DNA of 33,618 nucleotides from Pantoea brenneri (GCA_002095305.1 MIEI01000053.1:1-33618), one strand, 5' to 3'; positions 20,068 through 30,048 are shown, numbered from the stretch's first letter. Notes: generated by a model not told the origin, from the letters alone. Numbers and translations: made by a program.

Positions 20068-22323
20068 ATGCTGACATGGATAGTTTTAGCCCGGCTGGCA
20101 GTTGTTGCTACGTTGCCTTTACTGTTTATCGCCCGACTTCCCTCTGGCGGTATCATTCTCGGCTTGCTATTAACCGGGATCGTTTTACTGCACAGTCGCC
20201 CGCAGAGCCTGCGCATAACCGGGATCGCCCTGATATTTCTGGCATGGGCAACTAATGATGCACGATTAATGGTCAGAGATATTGAACACCATGCCGAGCG
20301 GCCAGCGACTTACAGCATCCGTATTAGCGAACTGAGAAAGGAGAGAAAGCAAATCAGGGTTCGTCTGCTGAAAGAGGGCGAAAAGATGCTGTTTCCGCCG
20401 CGTTTTGCCTGGCTTTACTTTGATGCCGATCCTGAGCAGTACTGTCCCGGCCAGCGCTGGACCATGAAGCTGCGTTTACGCGCGGTTCATGCCCGACTGA
20501 ATGAGGGGGGTTTTGATGCGCAGCGTTTTGCGCTGGCGAATAATACACCGCTTCAGGGACGCATTATTCATCAGGTAGCTGACAATCGGGCGTGTAACTG
20601 GCGCTGGCGATTTATCCTATGGCACCGCAGGCAGACCACCGCCTTACCGTCGCAGGCTACGTTAGAGGCCCTGGCTTTCGGCATCCGGGATGACCTGAGC
20701 CGTGAAACACGACAGCTGTTACGGGATACTGGTACCGCCCACCTGATGGCGATATCAGGCATGCACATTGCGCTGGCGGCCGGTTGCGGCTGGCTACTGG
20801 CGCGCGGGATGCAGTACAGGTTGCCGGCACGCTACATCAGCTATGGCTTCCCGCTGATGATAAGCTGGCTGTTCGCTGCGCTCTATAGCTGGCTGTCAGG
20901 CGCGCATCCTCCTGCCGAGCGTGCTTTGCTGGCGCTTACGCTCTGGGCGCTCACCCGTTTTGCCAGTGTGCAGCTGAATAGCTGGCAGGTATGGACATAT
21001 TGCGTGGCGCTGCTGTTGATTCTCGATCCGCTAACCGTGCTGTCGGAAAGCTTCTGGCTCTCAACGCTGGCCGTCGCCATGCTGTTAATCTGGTTTCACT
21101 GGTTCCCGCTTCCGTGGCGATTTCATCATCAACGGCGCTGGTTGCCCGTGCAGTTGCTGCATCTTCAACTGGGAATGCTGATCCTGATGGCACCGCTGCA
21201 GGTGGCGATTTTTAACGGACTGAGCCTGACTGCGCTGGTGGCCAATGTGGTGGCCATTCCCGTAGTGTCGTTTATCACCGTGCCACTGATTCTTATCGCA
21301 ATGCTGCTGCCTGTACCGGCGTTATCGCTGCTATTCTGGCAGGCTGCCGACCTGTCGTTACGGGCGTTACTACAGAGTCTGGCAGCATTGCCACCCGGCT
21401 GGTGGCCACTGCACGGCACTGCATTTTTCGCGGTGCTGGTATGGGGTGGGTTGATCGTATGGCGGACCCAGCTGTTCTTTTCTCTGCCTGTGAGCAGCAG
21501 CGCAATCGCGCTAGCGATGGTATTGAGTCGCCAGCCGCCGCAGGGGCAGGGATGGCGCATTGATATGCTGGATGTTGGCCACGGTTTAAGTATGGTGATC
21601 AGCCAGGGCGATGAGGCGGTACTGTATGATACCGGTCCGCGCTGGCAGACCGACAATGCTGGCAGCCGGGTGATTATTCCGTGGCTGGAGCGAAAACAGC
21701 TGCGGTTGCAACAGGTGATTCTCAGCCATAAACATCTCGACCATACTGGCGGCCTGGAATCGATAACAGCACGCTGGCCGGCGGTGAAAGTGCGCAGCGC
21801 GCTGGCAAACAACGCCCACTTACCCTGCGTACGCGGTACACAATGGCGCTGGCAGCAACTCCACTTTGAAGTACTCTGGCCACTGTCGATACCAACGGTG
21901 GGCGACAACAACGATTCCTGTGTGATCATCGTTGATGACGGCCAGGTCAGAGTCATGTTAACCGGCGATATTGAGGCGCTGGCGGAACGTCAACTGGTTG
22001 CGCTGGAGAAACAACGTCTCAGGGTCGATATTCTGCAGGTGCCGCACCATGGCAGCCGCACCTCCTCAACCCGGCTGCTGTTGCGCAGTACGGCGGGAAA
22101 GACCGCTATAGCCTCGCTGGCACGCTACAATGCATGGCGGATGCCCGCCAAAAGCGTACTGGAGAATTATCAGCGGGCCGGCTTTAACTGGTTCGATACC
22201 GGGCAATCGGGTCAGATAAGCATCACTATTCAACAGGGTAAAATTGCGGTTTCTGGTCTGCGCGATCAATTAATGCCCCGTTGGTATCATCAGTGGTTTG
22301 GCGTCAAACGCGAATCCAGGTAG
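20068..22323 (+). CDS. ycaI: ComEC/Rec2 family protein YcaI
   Basis: ComEC proteins form the inner-membrane channel for DNA uptake in competent bacteria; the E. coli homologue YcaI (ComEC-like) is dispensable and its role there is unclear. The product has an N-terminal hydrophobic anchor, an OB-like periplasmic part, the competence domain with many membrane spans (from GTAHLMAISGMHIALAAGCG to about residue 500), and a C-terminal metallo-beta-lactamase-like domain with DVGHGLSMVIS, LSHKHLDHTGG and VPHHGSRTSS. The HxHxDH motif is present as HKHLDH. The ATG at 20068 gives 751 aa, close to the 754 aa of E. coli, and aligns with its N-terminus; in-frame ATG at 19978 and 20056 are upstream alternatives, so the start is uncertain. 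It precedes msbA by 34 bases. Confidence 0.9.
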   Translation: MLTWIVLARLAVVATLPLLFIARLPSGGIILGLLLTGIVLLHSRPQSLRITGIALIFLAWATNDARLMVRDIEHHAERPATYSIRISELRKERKQIRVRLLKEGEKMLFPPRFAWLYFDADPEQYCPGQRWTMKLRLRAVHARLNEGGFDAQRFALANNTPLQGRIIHQVADNRACNWRWRFILWHRRQTTALPSQATLEALAFGIRDDLSRETRQLLRDTGTAHLMAISGMHIALAAGCGWLLARGMQYRLPARYISYGFPLMISWLFAALYSWLSGAHPPAERALLALTLWALTRFASVQLNSWQVWTYCVALLLILDPLTVLSESFWLSTLAVAMLLIWFHWFPLPWRFHHQRRWLPVQLLHLQLGMLILMAPLQVAIFNGLSLTALVANVVAIPVVSFITVPLILIAMLLPVPALSLLFWQAADLSLRALLQSLAALPPGWWPLHGTAFFAVLVWGGLIVWRTQLFFSLPVSSSAIALAMVLSRQPPQGQGWRIDMLDVGHGLSMVISQGDEAVLYDTGPRWQTDNAGSRVIIPWLERKQLRLQQVILSHKHLDHTGGLESITARWPAVKVRSALANNAHLPCVRGTQWRWQQLHFEVLWPLSIPTVGDNNDSCVIIVDDGQVRVMLTGDIEALAERQLVALEKQRLRVDILQVPHHGSRTSSTRLLLRSTAGKTAIASLARYNAWRMPAKSVLENYQRAGFNWFDTGQSGQISITIQQGKIAVSGLRDQLMPRWYHQWFGVKRESR

Positions 22324-22357
22324 AATGGCCGGCTATTTCCAACAGCGTGAATAAATA

Positions 22358-24105
22358 ATGCATCTAGATAAAGATCTCTCTACGTGGCAGACATTCCGCC
22401 GACTCTGGCCGATGATCGCGCCTAACAAGGCGGGATTAATTGTGGCCTCCATTGCCTGATTATTAACGCTGCGGGCGACGCCTTAATGCTCTCCCTGTTG
22501 AAACCGTTACTGGATGATGGGTTTGGTAAAGCCGATAAATCGGTGATGCTGTGGATGCCGTTGGTGGTTATTGGCCTGATGCTGATCCGCGGCGTGACCA
22601 GTTATATCTCCAGTTACTGCATCTCCTGGGTTTCTGGCAACGTGGTCATGAATATCCGCCGTCGGCTATTCAGCCATATGATGGGCATGCCGGTATCATT
22701 CTTTGACCAGCAGTCAACCGGTACCCTGCTGTCACGCATCACCTATGATTCCGAACAGGTAGCTTCTTCCTCTTCTGGTGCGCTGGTGACGGTAGTGCGT
22801 GAAGGTGCGTCGATTATTGGCCTGTTCATCATGATGTTCTACTACAGCTGGCAGCTGTCGTTGATTCTGATTGTTCTGGCACCGATCGTTTCTTTTGCTA
22901 TCCGCACCGTCTCTAAGCGTTTCCGTAATATCAGTAAAACCATGCAAAATACCATGGGGCAGGTTACCACCAGCGCTGAGCAGATGCTGAAGGGCCATAA
23001 AGAAGTGCTGATTTTTGGCGGTCAGGAGATTGAATCTGAGCGCTTTGCCCGGGTCAGTAATCGCATGCGTCAGCAGGGAATGAAGCTGGTTTCAGCCTCA
23101 TCAATTTCCGATCCGGTGATTCAGCTGATCGCATCTCTGGCACTGGCTTTCGTGCTTTACGCCGCCAGCTTCCCCAGCGTAATGGATACCCTGACGGCCG
23201 GTACTATCACCGTGGTGTTCTCATCGATGATCGCGCTGATGCGTCCATTGAAATCACTGACTAACGTCAATGCTCAATTCCAGCGCGGTATGGCCGCCTG
23301 TCAGACGCTGTTCTCTATTCTGGACAGCAAGCAGGAAGTGGATAACGGCAGCCGTGAAATTACCCGTGCGAAGGGCGATATTGAGTTCCGCAACGTCACC
23401 TTTACCTATCCGGGGCGTGATGTGCCGGCGCTGCGCAATATCAATCTCTCTCTGCCGGCAGGCAAAACGGTTGCTCTGGTGGGTCGCTCCGGTTCCGGTA
23501 AGTCGACCATGGCCAGCTTGCTGACTCGCTTTTACGACATTCAGCAGGGAGAAATCCTGCTGGACGGTTACGATCTGCGCGAGTACACCTTACGTTCGCT
23601 GCGTAATCAGGTGGCGCTGGTGTCGCAGAATGTTCATCTGTTCAATGACACCATTGCCAATAACATCGCCTATGCCCGCAGCGAGCAGTACAGCCGCGCG
23701 GAGATCGAAAAGGCCGCAACCATGGCGCATGCCATGGACTTCATCAATAAGATGGATCAAGGGCTGGATACGGTGATCGGCGAAAACGGTGTGCTGCTGT
23801 CAGGCGGCCAGCGTCAGCGTATTGCGATTGCGCGTGCCCTGTTACGTGATTGTCCTATTTTGATCCTGGATGAAGCAACATCGGCACTGGATACGGAATC
23901 CGAGCGGGCCATTCAGTCAGCGCTGGACGAACTGCAGAAGAACCGTACTTCACTGGTGATTGCCCACCGACTCTCTACCATCGAAAAAGCGGATGAAATC
24001 GTGGTGATCGAAGATGGTCAGATTGTTGAGCGCGGAACGCATCAGGTGCTGTTAGCAGAGCGCGGAGCCTATGCACAGCTGCACAAGATGCAATTCGGCC
24101 AATGA
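22358..24105 (+). CDS. msbA: Lipid A ABC transporter MsbA, with a 1-base frameshift
   Basis: MsbA is the homodimeric ABC flippase that moves lipid A-core across the inner membrane, and it is essential in E. coli. The start at 22358 gives [17 protein letters not shown], the family N-terminus. The frame stops at 22457-22459, but adding one C at 22455-22456 (GCCTGATT for GCCCTGATT) restores [23 protein letters not shown] and joins the rest of the gene. The repaired protein is 582 aa, the E. coli length. It has six transmembrane helices in the N-terminal part, then the ATPase: Walker [13 protein letters not shown] signature LSGGQRQR, Walker [13 protein letters not shown] and the H-loop IAHRLST. 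Its stop overlaps the lpxK start by four bases. No strong SD is visible before the ATG. Confidence 0.95.
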
Positions 24106-25097
24106 TTGAGCGTATCTGGAGTGGTCGTTCACCCTTATGGCTGCTGTTATGGCCACTGAGCCTGCTGTATGGGGCGATCACCACTCTGATTCGATTCAGT
24201 TATCAGCGCGGCTGGCGTAAAAGCTGGCGCGCACCGCTGCCGGTGGTGGTGGTGGGCAATCTGACGGCTGGCGGCAATGGCAAAACGCCGGTAGTCATCT
24301 GGCTGGTCGAAGCATTGCAACAGCGCGGTCTGCGTGCGGGCGTGGTGTCGCGTGGCTACGGCGGTAAAGCCGAGCAGTATCCGCTGCTGGTCACCGGGCA
24401 GACCTCCACCGAACAGGCTGGAGATGAGCCGGTACTGATCGCCCAGCGCACCGGTGCGCCGGTGGCCGTAGCGCCAAAGCGGCGTCTGGCGATTGAAGCG
24501 CTGCTGAAACAGGGGCCGTTAGATGTGATCATCACCGATGATGGCCTGCAGCACTATGCGCTCCAGCGCGACCGCGAAATTGTGGTGGTGGATGGGGTAC
24601 GTCGTTTTGGCAATGGCTGGTGGTTACCGGCCGGGCCGATGCGGGAACGTGCCAGTCGGCTGAGTCAGGTGGATGCGATTGTGGTTAACGGTGGCGAAGC
24701 GCAGCACGGTGAGATAGCCATGCAACTTCAGCCAGGGCTGGCGACGCATTTGCTGAGCGGCGAAACCCGGCCGGTTGATCAGCTTGATCCAGTTATCGCC
24801 ATGGCCGGTATCGGGCATCCGCCGCGCTTCTTTACCACACTGAAACAGCTGGGTATCACCCCGGTGGCAGAAGTCGCCTTTGCCGACCATCATGCATACA
24901 GTCAGGATGAGCTGGCGCGTCTGACATCAGACGGACAGCCGTTGCTGATGACCGAAAAAGATGCGGTGAAATGCCGCCAATTTGCCCAGCCCAACTGGTG
25001 GTATCTGCCGGTTGATGCCCGTCTGCAGGGCACGGCAGTCACCCCATTGCTGGACGATATCGAACAGCTGTGCCGCAGCGGTCAGGCGCGCAACTAG
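24102..25097 (+). CDS. lpxK: Tetraacyldisaccharide 4'-kinase
   Basis: LpxK adds the 4'-phosphate to the lipid A precursor disaccharide at the inner membrane, the sixth enzyme of the Raetz pathway. The 331-aa product (328 in E. coli) has an N-terminal membrane helix, [15 protein letters not shown], and the P-loop [12 protein letters not shown] at residues 52-63. Other family segments are [52 protein letters not shown] and [10 protein letters not shown]. Its ATG overlaps the msbA stop (ATGA), so the two are translationally coupled; this puts lipid A kinase and lipid A flippase in one transcript. Confidence 0.97.
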   Translation: MIERIWSGRSPLWLLLWPLSLLYGAITTLIRFSYQRGWRKSWRAPLPVVVVGNLTAGGNGKTPVVIWLVEALQQRGLRAGVVSRGYGGKAEQYPLLVTGQTSTEQAGDEPVLIAQRTGAPVAVAPKRRLAIEALLKQGPLDVIITDDGLQHYALQRDREIVVVDGVRRFGNGWWLPAGPMRERASRLSQVDAIVVNGGEAQHGEIAMQLQPGLATHLLSGETRPVDQLDPVIAMAGIGHPPRFFTTLKQLGITPVAEVAFADHHAYSQDELARLTSDGQPLLMTEKDAVKCRQFAQPNWWYLPVDARLQGTAVTPLLDDIEQLCRSGQARN

Positions 25098-25121
25098 TCA
25101 CCAGACCGGATAAGGAAGAGA

Positions 25122-26354
25122 ATGAACCCTCTGCATTCACTTTCATTACAGCAAACACGTCACCTTCATCTCGCCGCGCAGGGCCTGCTGCGTCCACCGC
25201 GCCAGCGCGCCCGCTATCAGGATCTGATTGACTGCATCTCCCGTATGTCGCTGCTGCAAATCGATACTATTAATGTTGTGGCCCGTAGCCCCTATCTGGT
25301 GCTGTTCAGTCGCCTCGGTGACTATCCTCCGGTGTGGCTGGAACAGGCGCTGGCGCAGGGCGAGGTGTTTGAATACTGGGCACACGAGGCCTGTTTTATT
25401 CCGCGAGCCGACTACAGATTGCTGCGTCATCGTATGCTGTCGCCGGAACGGCTGGGCTGGAAGTACAATGCGCAATGGGTCGCTGACCACCAGCAGGAAA
25501 TCGCTGAATTACTGCAGCAAATCCGCGAAAACGGCCCGGTACGCGCAGCGGACTTTGCGCATGCCGCGAATCATAAGCCGGGATGGTGGGCGTGGAAACC
25601 GCACAAGCGGCATCTGGAAAATCTGTTCAGTGCCGGTGAGCTGATGGTCGCTGAACGCCGCAATTTTCAACGGGTATACGATCTGCGCAGCCGGGTGATG
25701 CCCGACTGGCAGGATGCTCTGCACAGCATCAGTGAAGCTGAGGCTACCCGTCTGATGTTACTTAACAGCGCCCGCAGTCTCGGCATTTTTCGCGGCAGCT
25801 GGCTGGCAGACTATTACCGCCTGAAACGGGTGCCGCTCAGCACCTTTCTGGCAGAAGCGCAGGAAGCGGGCGATCTGATTGCGGTGACGGCCGACGGGCT
25901 GGGCGACATGTGGCTGCATCGCGATTTGCTGCCGATGCTTGAGAACCCGCTGCAGGCGACACACAGTGCGCTTTTATCACCGTTTGACCCGGTGGTCTGG
26001 GACCGCAAGCGTGCGCTGGAACTGTTCAGCTTTGATTACCGCATCGAGTGTTATACGCCGGCGGCTAAGCGCAAATTTGGTTATTTTGTCCTGCCGATGC
26101 TGCATCGTGGTGAGATAAAAGGCCGGCTGGATGCCCGTATGTTGCGTCAGTCAAAGCAGCTGGAGATTAAAAATATCTGGCTTGAGCCGCAGACGCGGGT
26201 CACGTTGCGATTTGTGCAGGATATCCGGCGGGCGATTGAGCGCTTTGCGGCATGGCAGGGGGCGGAAACCGTCTCGCTGCTGCAGGCACCGGCCTCGCTG
26301 CGACAGCACTGGCCGGCCCAGTGGTCGCTGAATCGCGAAGCGGGTAGCCCGTGA
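25122..26354 (+). CDS. ycaQ: DNA glycosylase YcaQ (AlkX/AlkZ family)
   Basis: YcaQ belongs to the HTH_42 (AlkZ-like) glycosylase superfamily; the E. coli protein removes N7-alkylguanine adducts and unhooks interstrand crosslinks made by nitrogen mustards. The 410-aa length equals E. coli YcaQ. The catalytic QxD motif is present as QID at residues 46-48, in SRMSLLQIDTINVVARSPYL. Other conserved segments include EYWAHEACFIPRADYRLLRH, YDLRSRVMPDW, SPFDPVVWDRKRA and the C-terminal YGYFVLPMLHRG-like stretch, here FGYFVLPMLHRGEIKGRLDA. GGAAGAG lies upstream of the ATG. It follows lpxK by 24 bases. Confidence 0.95.
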   Translation: MNPLHSLSLQQTRHLHLAAQGLLRPPRQRARYQDLIDCISRMSLLQIDTINVVARSPYLVLFSRLGDYPPVWLEQALAQGEVFEYWAHEACFIPRADYRLLRHRMLSPERLGWKYNAQWVADHQQEIAELLQQIRENGPVRAADFAHAANHKPGWWAWKPHKRHLENLFSAGELMVAERRNFQRVYDLRSRVMPDWQDALHSISEAEATRLMLLNSARSLGIFRGSWLADYYRLKRVPLSTFLAEAQEAGDLIAVTADGLGDMWLHRDLLPMLENPLQATHSALLSPFDPVVWDRKRALELFSFDYRIECYTPAAKRKFGYFVLPMLHRGEIKGRLDARMLRQSKQLEIKNIWLEPQTRVTLRFVQDIRRAIERFAAWQGAETVSLLQAPASLRQHWPAQWSLNREAGSP

Positions 26355-26440
26355 TGTGCTGATACGTTTTACGCCCTCCCGCCCGGGCTGGGCTATGGTA
26401 TGCTTTACCCCTTATGCATTCGGTCCCTGATGGAGGACAT

Positions 26441-26623
26441 ATGGATCATCGTTTACTCGAAATCGTTGCCTGCCCGGTGTGCAATGGCAAACTCTACTAT
26501 AACAATGCGCAGCAGGAGCTGATCTGCAAACCGGACGGCCTGGCGTTTCCGGTGCGTGACGGCATTCCGGTGTTACTGGAAAATGAAGCCCGTACGCTCT
26601 CTGTTGAAGAGATTCATCCATGA
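26441..26623 (+). CDS. ycaR: Trm112-like small protein YcaR (UPF0434)
   Basis: A 60-aa protein of the UPF0434 family, related to the Trm112 zinc-ribbon type; its role is not established. The N-terminus [14 protein letters not shown] has a CxxC pair (C11, C14), and only one further cysteine follows (C30), so zinc binding is unlikely to be by four cysteines. I use the ATG at 26441 rather than an upstream in-frame ATG at 26414, because it matches the family start and GGAGG lies 4 bases upstream. Its stop overlaps the kdsB start by four bases; the ycaR-kdsB pairing is conserved. Confidence 0.93.
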   Translation: MDHRLLEIVACPVCNGKLYYNNAQQELICKPDGLAFPVRDGIPVLLENEARTLSVEEIHP

Positions 26624-27369
26624 GTTTTACCGCCATCATTCCTGCGCGTTATGCGTCAACCCGCTTAGCGGGTAAGCCGCTGGTCGATATCCACGGCAAG
26701 CCAATGGTGGTACATGTGATGGAGCGCGCCCGTGAGTCGGGCGCCAGTCGGGTGATCGTCGCGACCGATCATCCGGCGGTGGCGCAGGCGGTTGAAGCTG
26801 CAGGCGGTGAAGTCTGCATGACGCGTGCCGATCATCAGTCCGGCACCGAGCGTCTGGCGGAAGTGATCGAAAAATATCAGTTCGCTGATGATGAGATCAT
26901 CGTCAATGTGCAGGGTGACGAGCCGATGATTCCGGCGGAGATCGTGCGGCAGGTAGCGAACAATCTGGCCGGTTCTGCGGCAGGAATGGCGACGCTGGCG
27001 GTGCCAGTCACCGATGCAGAGGAAGCTTTTAATCCGAATGCGGTGAAAGTGGTGATGGACGTTAACGGCTACGCGCTCTATTTTTCACGGGCGACAATCC
27101 CGTGGGATCGTGAACGTTATGCCCGCTCACGCGAGCAGATTGGTGACACTTTGCTGCGTCATATTGGCATCTATGCCTACCGTGCCGGCTTTATTCGCCG
27201 CTACGTTGCCTGGGCGCCATGCCCGCTGGAACAGATCGAGCTGCTCGAGCAGTTGCGGGTGTTGTGGTACGGCGAAAAGATTCATGTTGCCGTGGCGCAA
27301 ACCATCCCCAGCGTCGGAGTGGATACGCCAGAAGATCTGCAGCGCGTTCGCGCCGCCATGCAGGCCTGA
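26620..27369 (+). CDS. kdsB: 3-deoxy-manno-octulosonate cytidylyltransferase
   Basis: KdsB makes CMP-KDO from CTP and KDO, the activated sugar for the inner core of LPS. The 249-aa product (248 in E. coli) has the nucleotidyltransferase signature [19 protein letters not shown] at the N-terminus, [14 protein letters not shown], the [10 protein letters not shown] active-site segment, [26 protein letters not shown] and [20 protein letters not shown] near the end. Overlap with the ycaR stop suggests translational coupling. With msbA-lpxK nearby, this cluster supplies several steps in lipopolysaccharide synthesis. Confidence 0.97.
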   Translation: MSFTAIIPARYASTRLAGKPLVDIHGKPMVVHVMERARESGASRVIVATDHPAVAQAVEAAGGEVCMTRADHQSGTERLAEVIEKYQFADDEIIVNVQGDEPMIPAEIVRQVANNLAGSAAGMATLAVPVTDAEEAFNPNAVKVVMDVNGYALYFSRATIPWDRERYARSREQIGDTLLRHIGIYAYRAGFIRRYVAWAPCPLEQIELLEQLRVLWYGEKIHVAVAQTIPSVGVDTPEDLQRVRAAMQA

Positions 27370-27372
27370 TCA

Positions 27373-27405
27373 AACGGGGAGACGCTCCCCGTTACTGCGC
27401 AATTT
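27373..27405 (+). terminator. Possible terminator after kdsB
   Basis: AACGGGGAG (27373-27381) and CTCCCCGTT (27385-27393) form a nine-base stem with a three-base loop just after the kdsB stop. The T run (TTTT at 27402-27405) lies 8 bases beyond the stem, so termination strength is doubtful. Confidence 0.5.
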
Positions 27406-27479
27406 TATTGATCCGCCACTAAACTTCTTATCTGTAGTCCCTTCAGGATAGTGTGAAATTCATCTGAGGAGGATGCCGC

Positions 27480-28373
27480 ATGGAACAGCTTAAATCCGAA
27501 CTGGCGCTGGTACTCGGTGAGAACATCAGTCGTCTCGAAGTAATCAGCGAACATCCACCCACCCGACTTTATGCGCTGTACGATAGTGAAGGTCAGCCGA
27601 TGCCGGTGATGGCGAAGTATTTCCGTCATCAGGGCCGTGCTGCGCTGGAAGCAAAAAAACTGGCGCTGCTGGGCCATGCCGGATTGATTGCGGTGCCAGC
27701 CGTATTTGGTCTGGTGATGAGCCAGCAACCGCCGGTGCATGAAATGCTGCTGCTGGCGCGGCTCAATGGCGTGCCGGCCGAAGCGCCAGCGCGTGATGCT
27801 CAGCGCTGGCAACAGTTTTGCGAACAGGTAGTGGAAGGGCTACTTGCCTGGCACCGGCTCGACAGCCACGGTCTGGTGGGCACGGTAGACAGTACCCAGG
27901 AAAACCACTGGCCCGCCTGGTATGCGCAACGGGTAGAGGTGCTCTGGTCGACCTTAAGTTATCTGCGACCGCCTGCCTTTACGCTGGACGATCGTCAGAT
28001 TTTGTTCCGCAGCCGGGCGCGGTTAGCGCATCTGTTTCGCGACTTTAACGATCCCTGCGTGCTGGTTCACGGTAACGTCAGGCTGCAAAGTATGCTGAAA
28101 AATCCCCGCAGCGATCAGCTGCTGGCGATGACGCAGCCGGGTACGATTCTCTGGGCACCGCGTGAATACGATCTGATTCAGCTGGATGAGTCACCCGCTG
28201 AGACCGCACTGCTGCACGCCTATCTGCAACGCGCGCCAGTTGCTGAAGGCTTTGTCTGGCGGCGCTGGCTCTATCAGTTATGGGATTGTATCGATCGGCT
28301 GGTGCAGACCGGCGAATTTGACCGGCCACGTTTCGACCACGCGCGCGCACAGCTACTCCCCTGGCTCGGATGA
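27480..28373 (+). CDS. ycbJ: YcbJ, phosphotransferase-fold protein
   Basis: Homologue of E. coli YcbJ, 297 aa in both. It is assigned to the protein kinase-like / aminoglycoside phosphotransferase fold, but no function is known. The loop normally carrying the catalytic HxD is VHGNVRLQSM, with HGN at residues 197-199 in place of HGD, and the following region (LWAPREYDL) has no clear metal-binding aspartate equivalent to DFG. Both differences are also present in E. coli YcbJ as I recall it (IHGN), so the protein may be inactive as a kinase or use another residue. AGGAGG lies about 9 bases before the ATG. It overlaps the convergent elyC by 21 bases at the 3' end. Confidence 0.85.
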   Translation: MEQLKSELALVLGENISRLEVISEHPPTRLYALYDSEGQPMPVMAKYFRHQGRAALEAKKLALLGHAGLIAVPAVFGLVMSQQPPVHEMLLLARLNGVPAEAPARDAQRWQQFCEQVVEGLLAWHRLDSHGLVGTVDSTQENHWPAWYAQRVEVLWSTLSYLRPPAFTLDDRQILFRSRARLAHLFRDFNDPCVLVHGNVRLQSMLKNPRSDQLLAMTQPGTILWAPREYDLIQLDESPAETALLHAYLQRAPVAEGFVWRRWLYQLWDCIDRLVQTGEFDRPRFDHARAQLLPWLG

Positions 28374-29137
28374 CCGCGTATCCTCTCCCTTCAGCCGCTG
28401 CAGTACCGTACCCAGCGTTTCATAAACTGCCCGCTCGCTGTGACTCAGCCAGATTGATGATGGAATGGCGCGCTCCCAGCCATTGAGCGGCGAGGTTATC
28501 GCTAACTGGTTGGCCGGCGCGGCAATCGGGTTCAGTCCCACTGCATGGAAAAAGCGCATCGCCCGCGGCAGATGATTGGCTGAGCTGATCAGCAGGAACG
28601 GGCGTTGACCCACTTCGCTCTTTACCGCCTGAGCTTCATCAGCAGTATCCCGCGGCTGATCGAGAATCTGAATATGATCCGCTGGTACGCCCAGACTTTC
28701 AGCCACCTGCGCGGCCACCGAGGCACTGCTGCGCGGGTTAGTGCCGCCTGCGGCACCGGTAAAAATCAACGTGGCATGTGGATAGCGACGCCACTGACGT
28801 ACTCCTTCCGCCACGCGCGGCAGGCTGTTATTGAGCAGGTTCGAACTGGGCGCCAGTCAGGATTAAAGGTATAGCCGCCACCGAGTACCACGATGTAATC
28901 GACCGGCTGTGTGCCGTTCCAGGTCGGATAGCGGCTATCAAGTGGCAACAGCAGGCGGTCAGCCAGCGGCTGCAGGCTCAGCAGTAGCAAAAACAGCCAG
29001 CTGGCGGAGATTAAAATTTTGCCGCTTTTCTGCCAGTCGGTGAACCAAAGCAATAAAATACCGAGCGCCATCAGCAAAAGCAGAAACGGCAGGGGTAACA
29101 ACAGCCCGCCGATCACTTTTTTCAGGGTAAAAAACAT
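28353..29137 (-). CDS. elyC: Envelope biogenesis factor ElyC (YcbC), with a 1-base frameshift
   Basis: ElyC is an inner-membrane DUF218 protein needed in E. coli for normal peptidoglycan assembly at low temperature, apparently through its effect on undecaprenyl phosphate use. The N-terminus, MFFTLKKVIGGLLLPLPFLLLL, and LLLLSLQPLADRLLL give two membrane helices, followed by the DUF218 core with VDYIVVLGGGYTFNPDW. The frame is broken there: the direct reading departs from the family after WRP. Adding one base at 28848-28850 (GGG for GGGG on the plus strand) gives WRPSSNLLNNSLPRVAEG, then the second part with IFTGAAGGTN and SANHLPRAM. The repaired product is 261 aa (259 in E. coli). AGGAG precedes the ATG. 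It is divergent from cmoM and convergent with ycbJ. Confidence 0.92.
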
Positions 29138-29262
29138 CTAAAAAGACTCCTGTTGTCCGAAAAAACAGCAGCCGGAAGGGAAGATGGGGATGAAAGGTTC
29201 ATTCTTCTGGTGCCTGTGACAAAATAGCACAAGTCTCACCGCAGCATACCGGAGCGCATGCC
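29138..29262. other. Divergent promoter region elyC/cmoM
   Basis: A 125-base gap that must hold the elyC promoter (leftward) and the promoter of cmoM-mukFEB (rightward). A candidate rightward promoter is TTCATT (29199-29204) and CAAAAT (29221-29226 or close) with a 16-base spacer, which is weak. GGAG (29251-29254) is the cmoM ribosome binding site. Confidence 0.35.
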
Positions 29263-30048
29263 ATGCAGGATCGTAACTTTGACGATCTCGCGGATAAATT
29301 TTCGCAAAATATATACGGCACCACCAAAGGGCGAGTGCGCCAGGCGATCCTGTGGGATGAGCTGGAAACCATTCTGCCCGGACTGTCACCGCATCCGCTG
29401 TCGGTTCTCGATGCGGGCGGCGGGGTTGGCCAGGTCTCCAGCGGGCTGGCCGCGCGCGGTCACCAGGTTTTGCTGTGTGATCTCTCCGGTGAGATGTTGC
29501 GCCGGGCCGAGGAAAATGCCGCAGCGCAGGGTGTGAGCCACAACATGCAATTCAAACAAATTAGCGCACAGCAGGTGGGCGAACATTTGGATAAGCCGGT
29601 GGATCTGGTATTGTTTCACGCTGTGCTTGAATGGGTCGCGGAACCGGAAAAAGTGCTGAAGGCGTTGTTTGATCTGTTGCGTCCGGGCGGCGTGATGTCG
29701 CTGATGTTTTATAACCTGCACGGCCTGACGCTTCGCACCTTAACGCTCGGCAACTTCGGTTATCTGCGGACCAATCTGACCAAACGTAAAAAGCGTACGC
29801 TGTCGCCTGACTATCCGCGCGATCCCGATCAGGTCTACCGCTGGCTGGAAGCGTGCGGTTTCGTCATTGAGCAACGCGCCGGGATCCGGGTGTTCAGTGA
29901 TTATATGAAGCCGCCGAAAGGCGAGCCTAAAAGCGACGAAGAAATTATTGAGATGGAGCGGCGTTACTGCTGTCAGGAACCCTTTTTGAGCTTAGGGCGC
30001 TATATCCATGTAACTGCGCGCAAACCCGGGCAGAAGGACGAATTATGA
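29263..30048 (+). CDS. cmoM: tRNA 5-carboxymethoxyuridine methyltransferase CmoM (SmtA)
   Basis: CmoM methylates cmo5U to mcmo5U at the wobble position of several tRNAs with SAM. The 261-aa length equals E. coli SmtA/CmoM. It is a class I methyltransferase: motif I is [10 protein letters not shown] at residues 48-57, followed by [10 protein letters not shown] (motif II), [18 protein letters not shown] (motif IV), and [16 protein letters not shown] (motif VI). The C-terminus [14 protein letters not shown] is typical. Start is the ATG at 29263 with GGAG 8 bases upstream. Its stop overlaps the mukF ATG by four bases, so it is the first gene of the muk operon. Confidence 0.96.
   Translation: MQDRNFDDLADKFSQNIYGTTKGRVRQAILWDELETILPGLSPHPLSVLDAGGGVGQVSSGLAARGHQVLLCDLSGEMLRRAEENAAAQGVSHNMQFKQISAQQVGEHLDKPVDLVLFHAVLEWVAEPEKVLKALFDLLRPGGVMSLMFYNLHGLTLRTLTLGNFGYLRTNLTKRKKRTLSPDYPRDPDQVYRWLEACGFVIEQRAGIRVFSDYMKPPKGEPKSDEEIIEMERRYCCQEPFLSLGRYIHVTARKPGQKDEL

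Noticed and set aside
21165..21956. Minus-strand gene of 263 aa opposite ycaI
   Set aside because: It overlaps the well-conserved ycaI and shows no recognisable domain.
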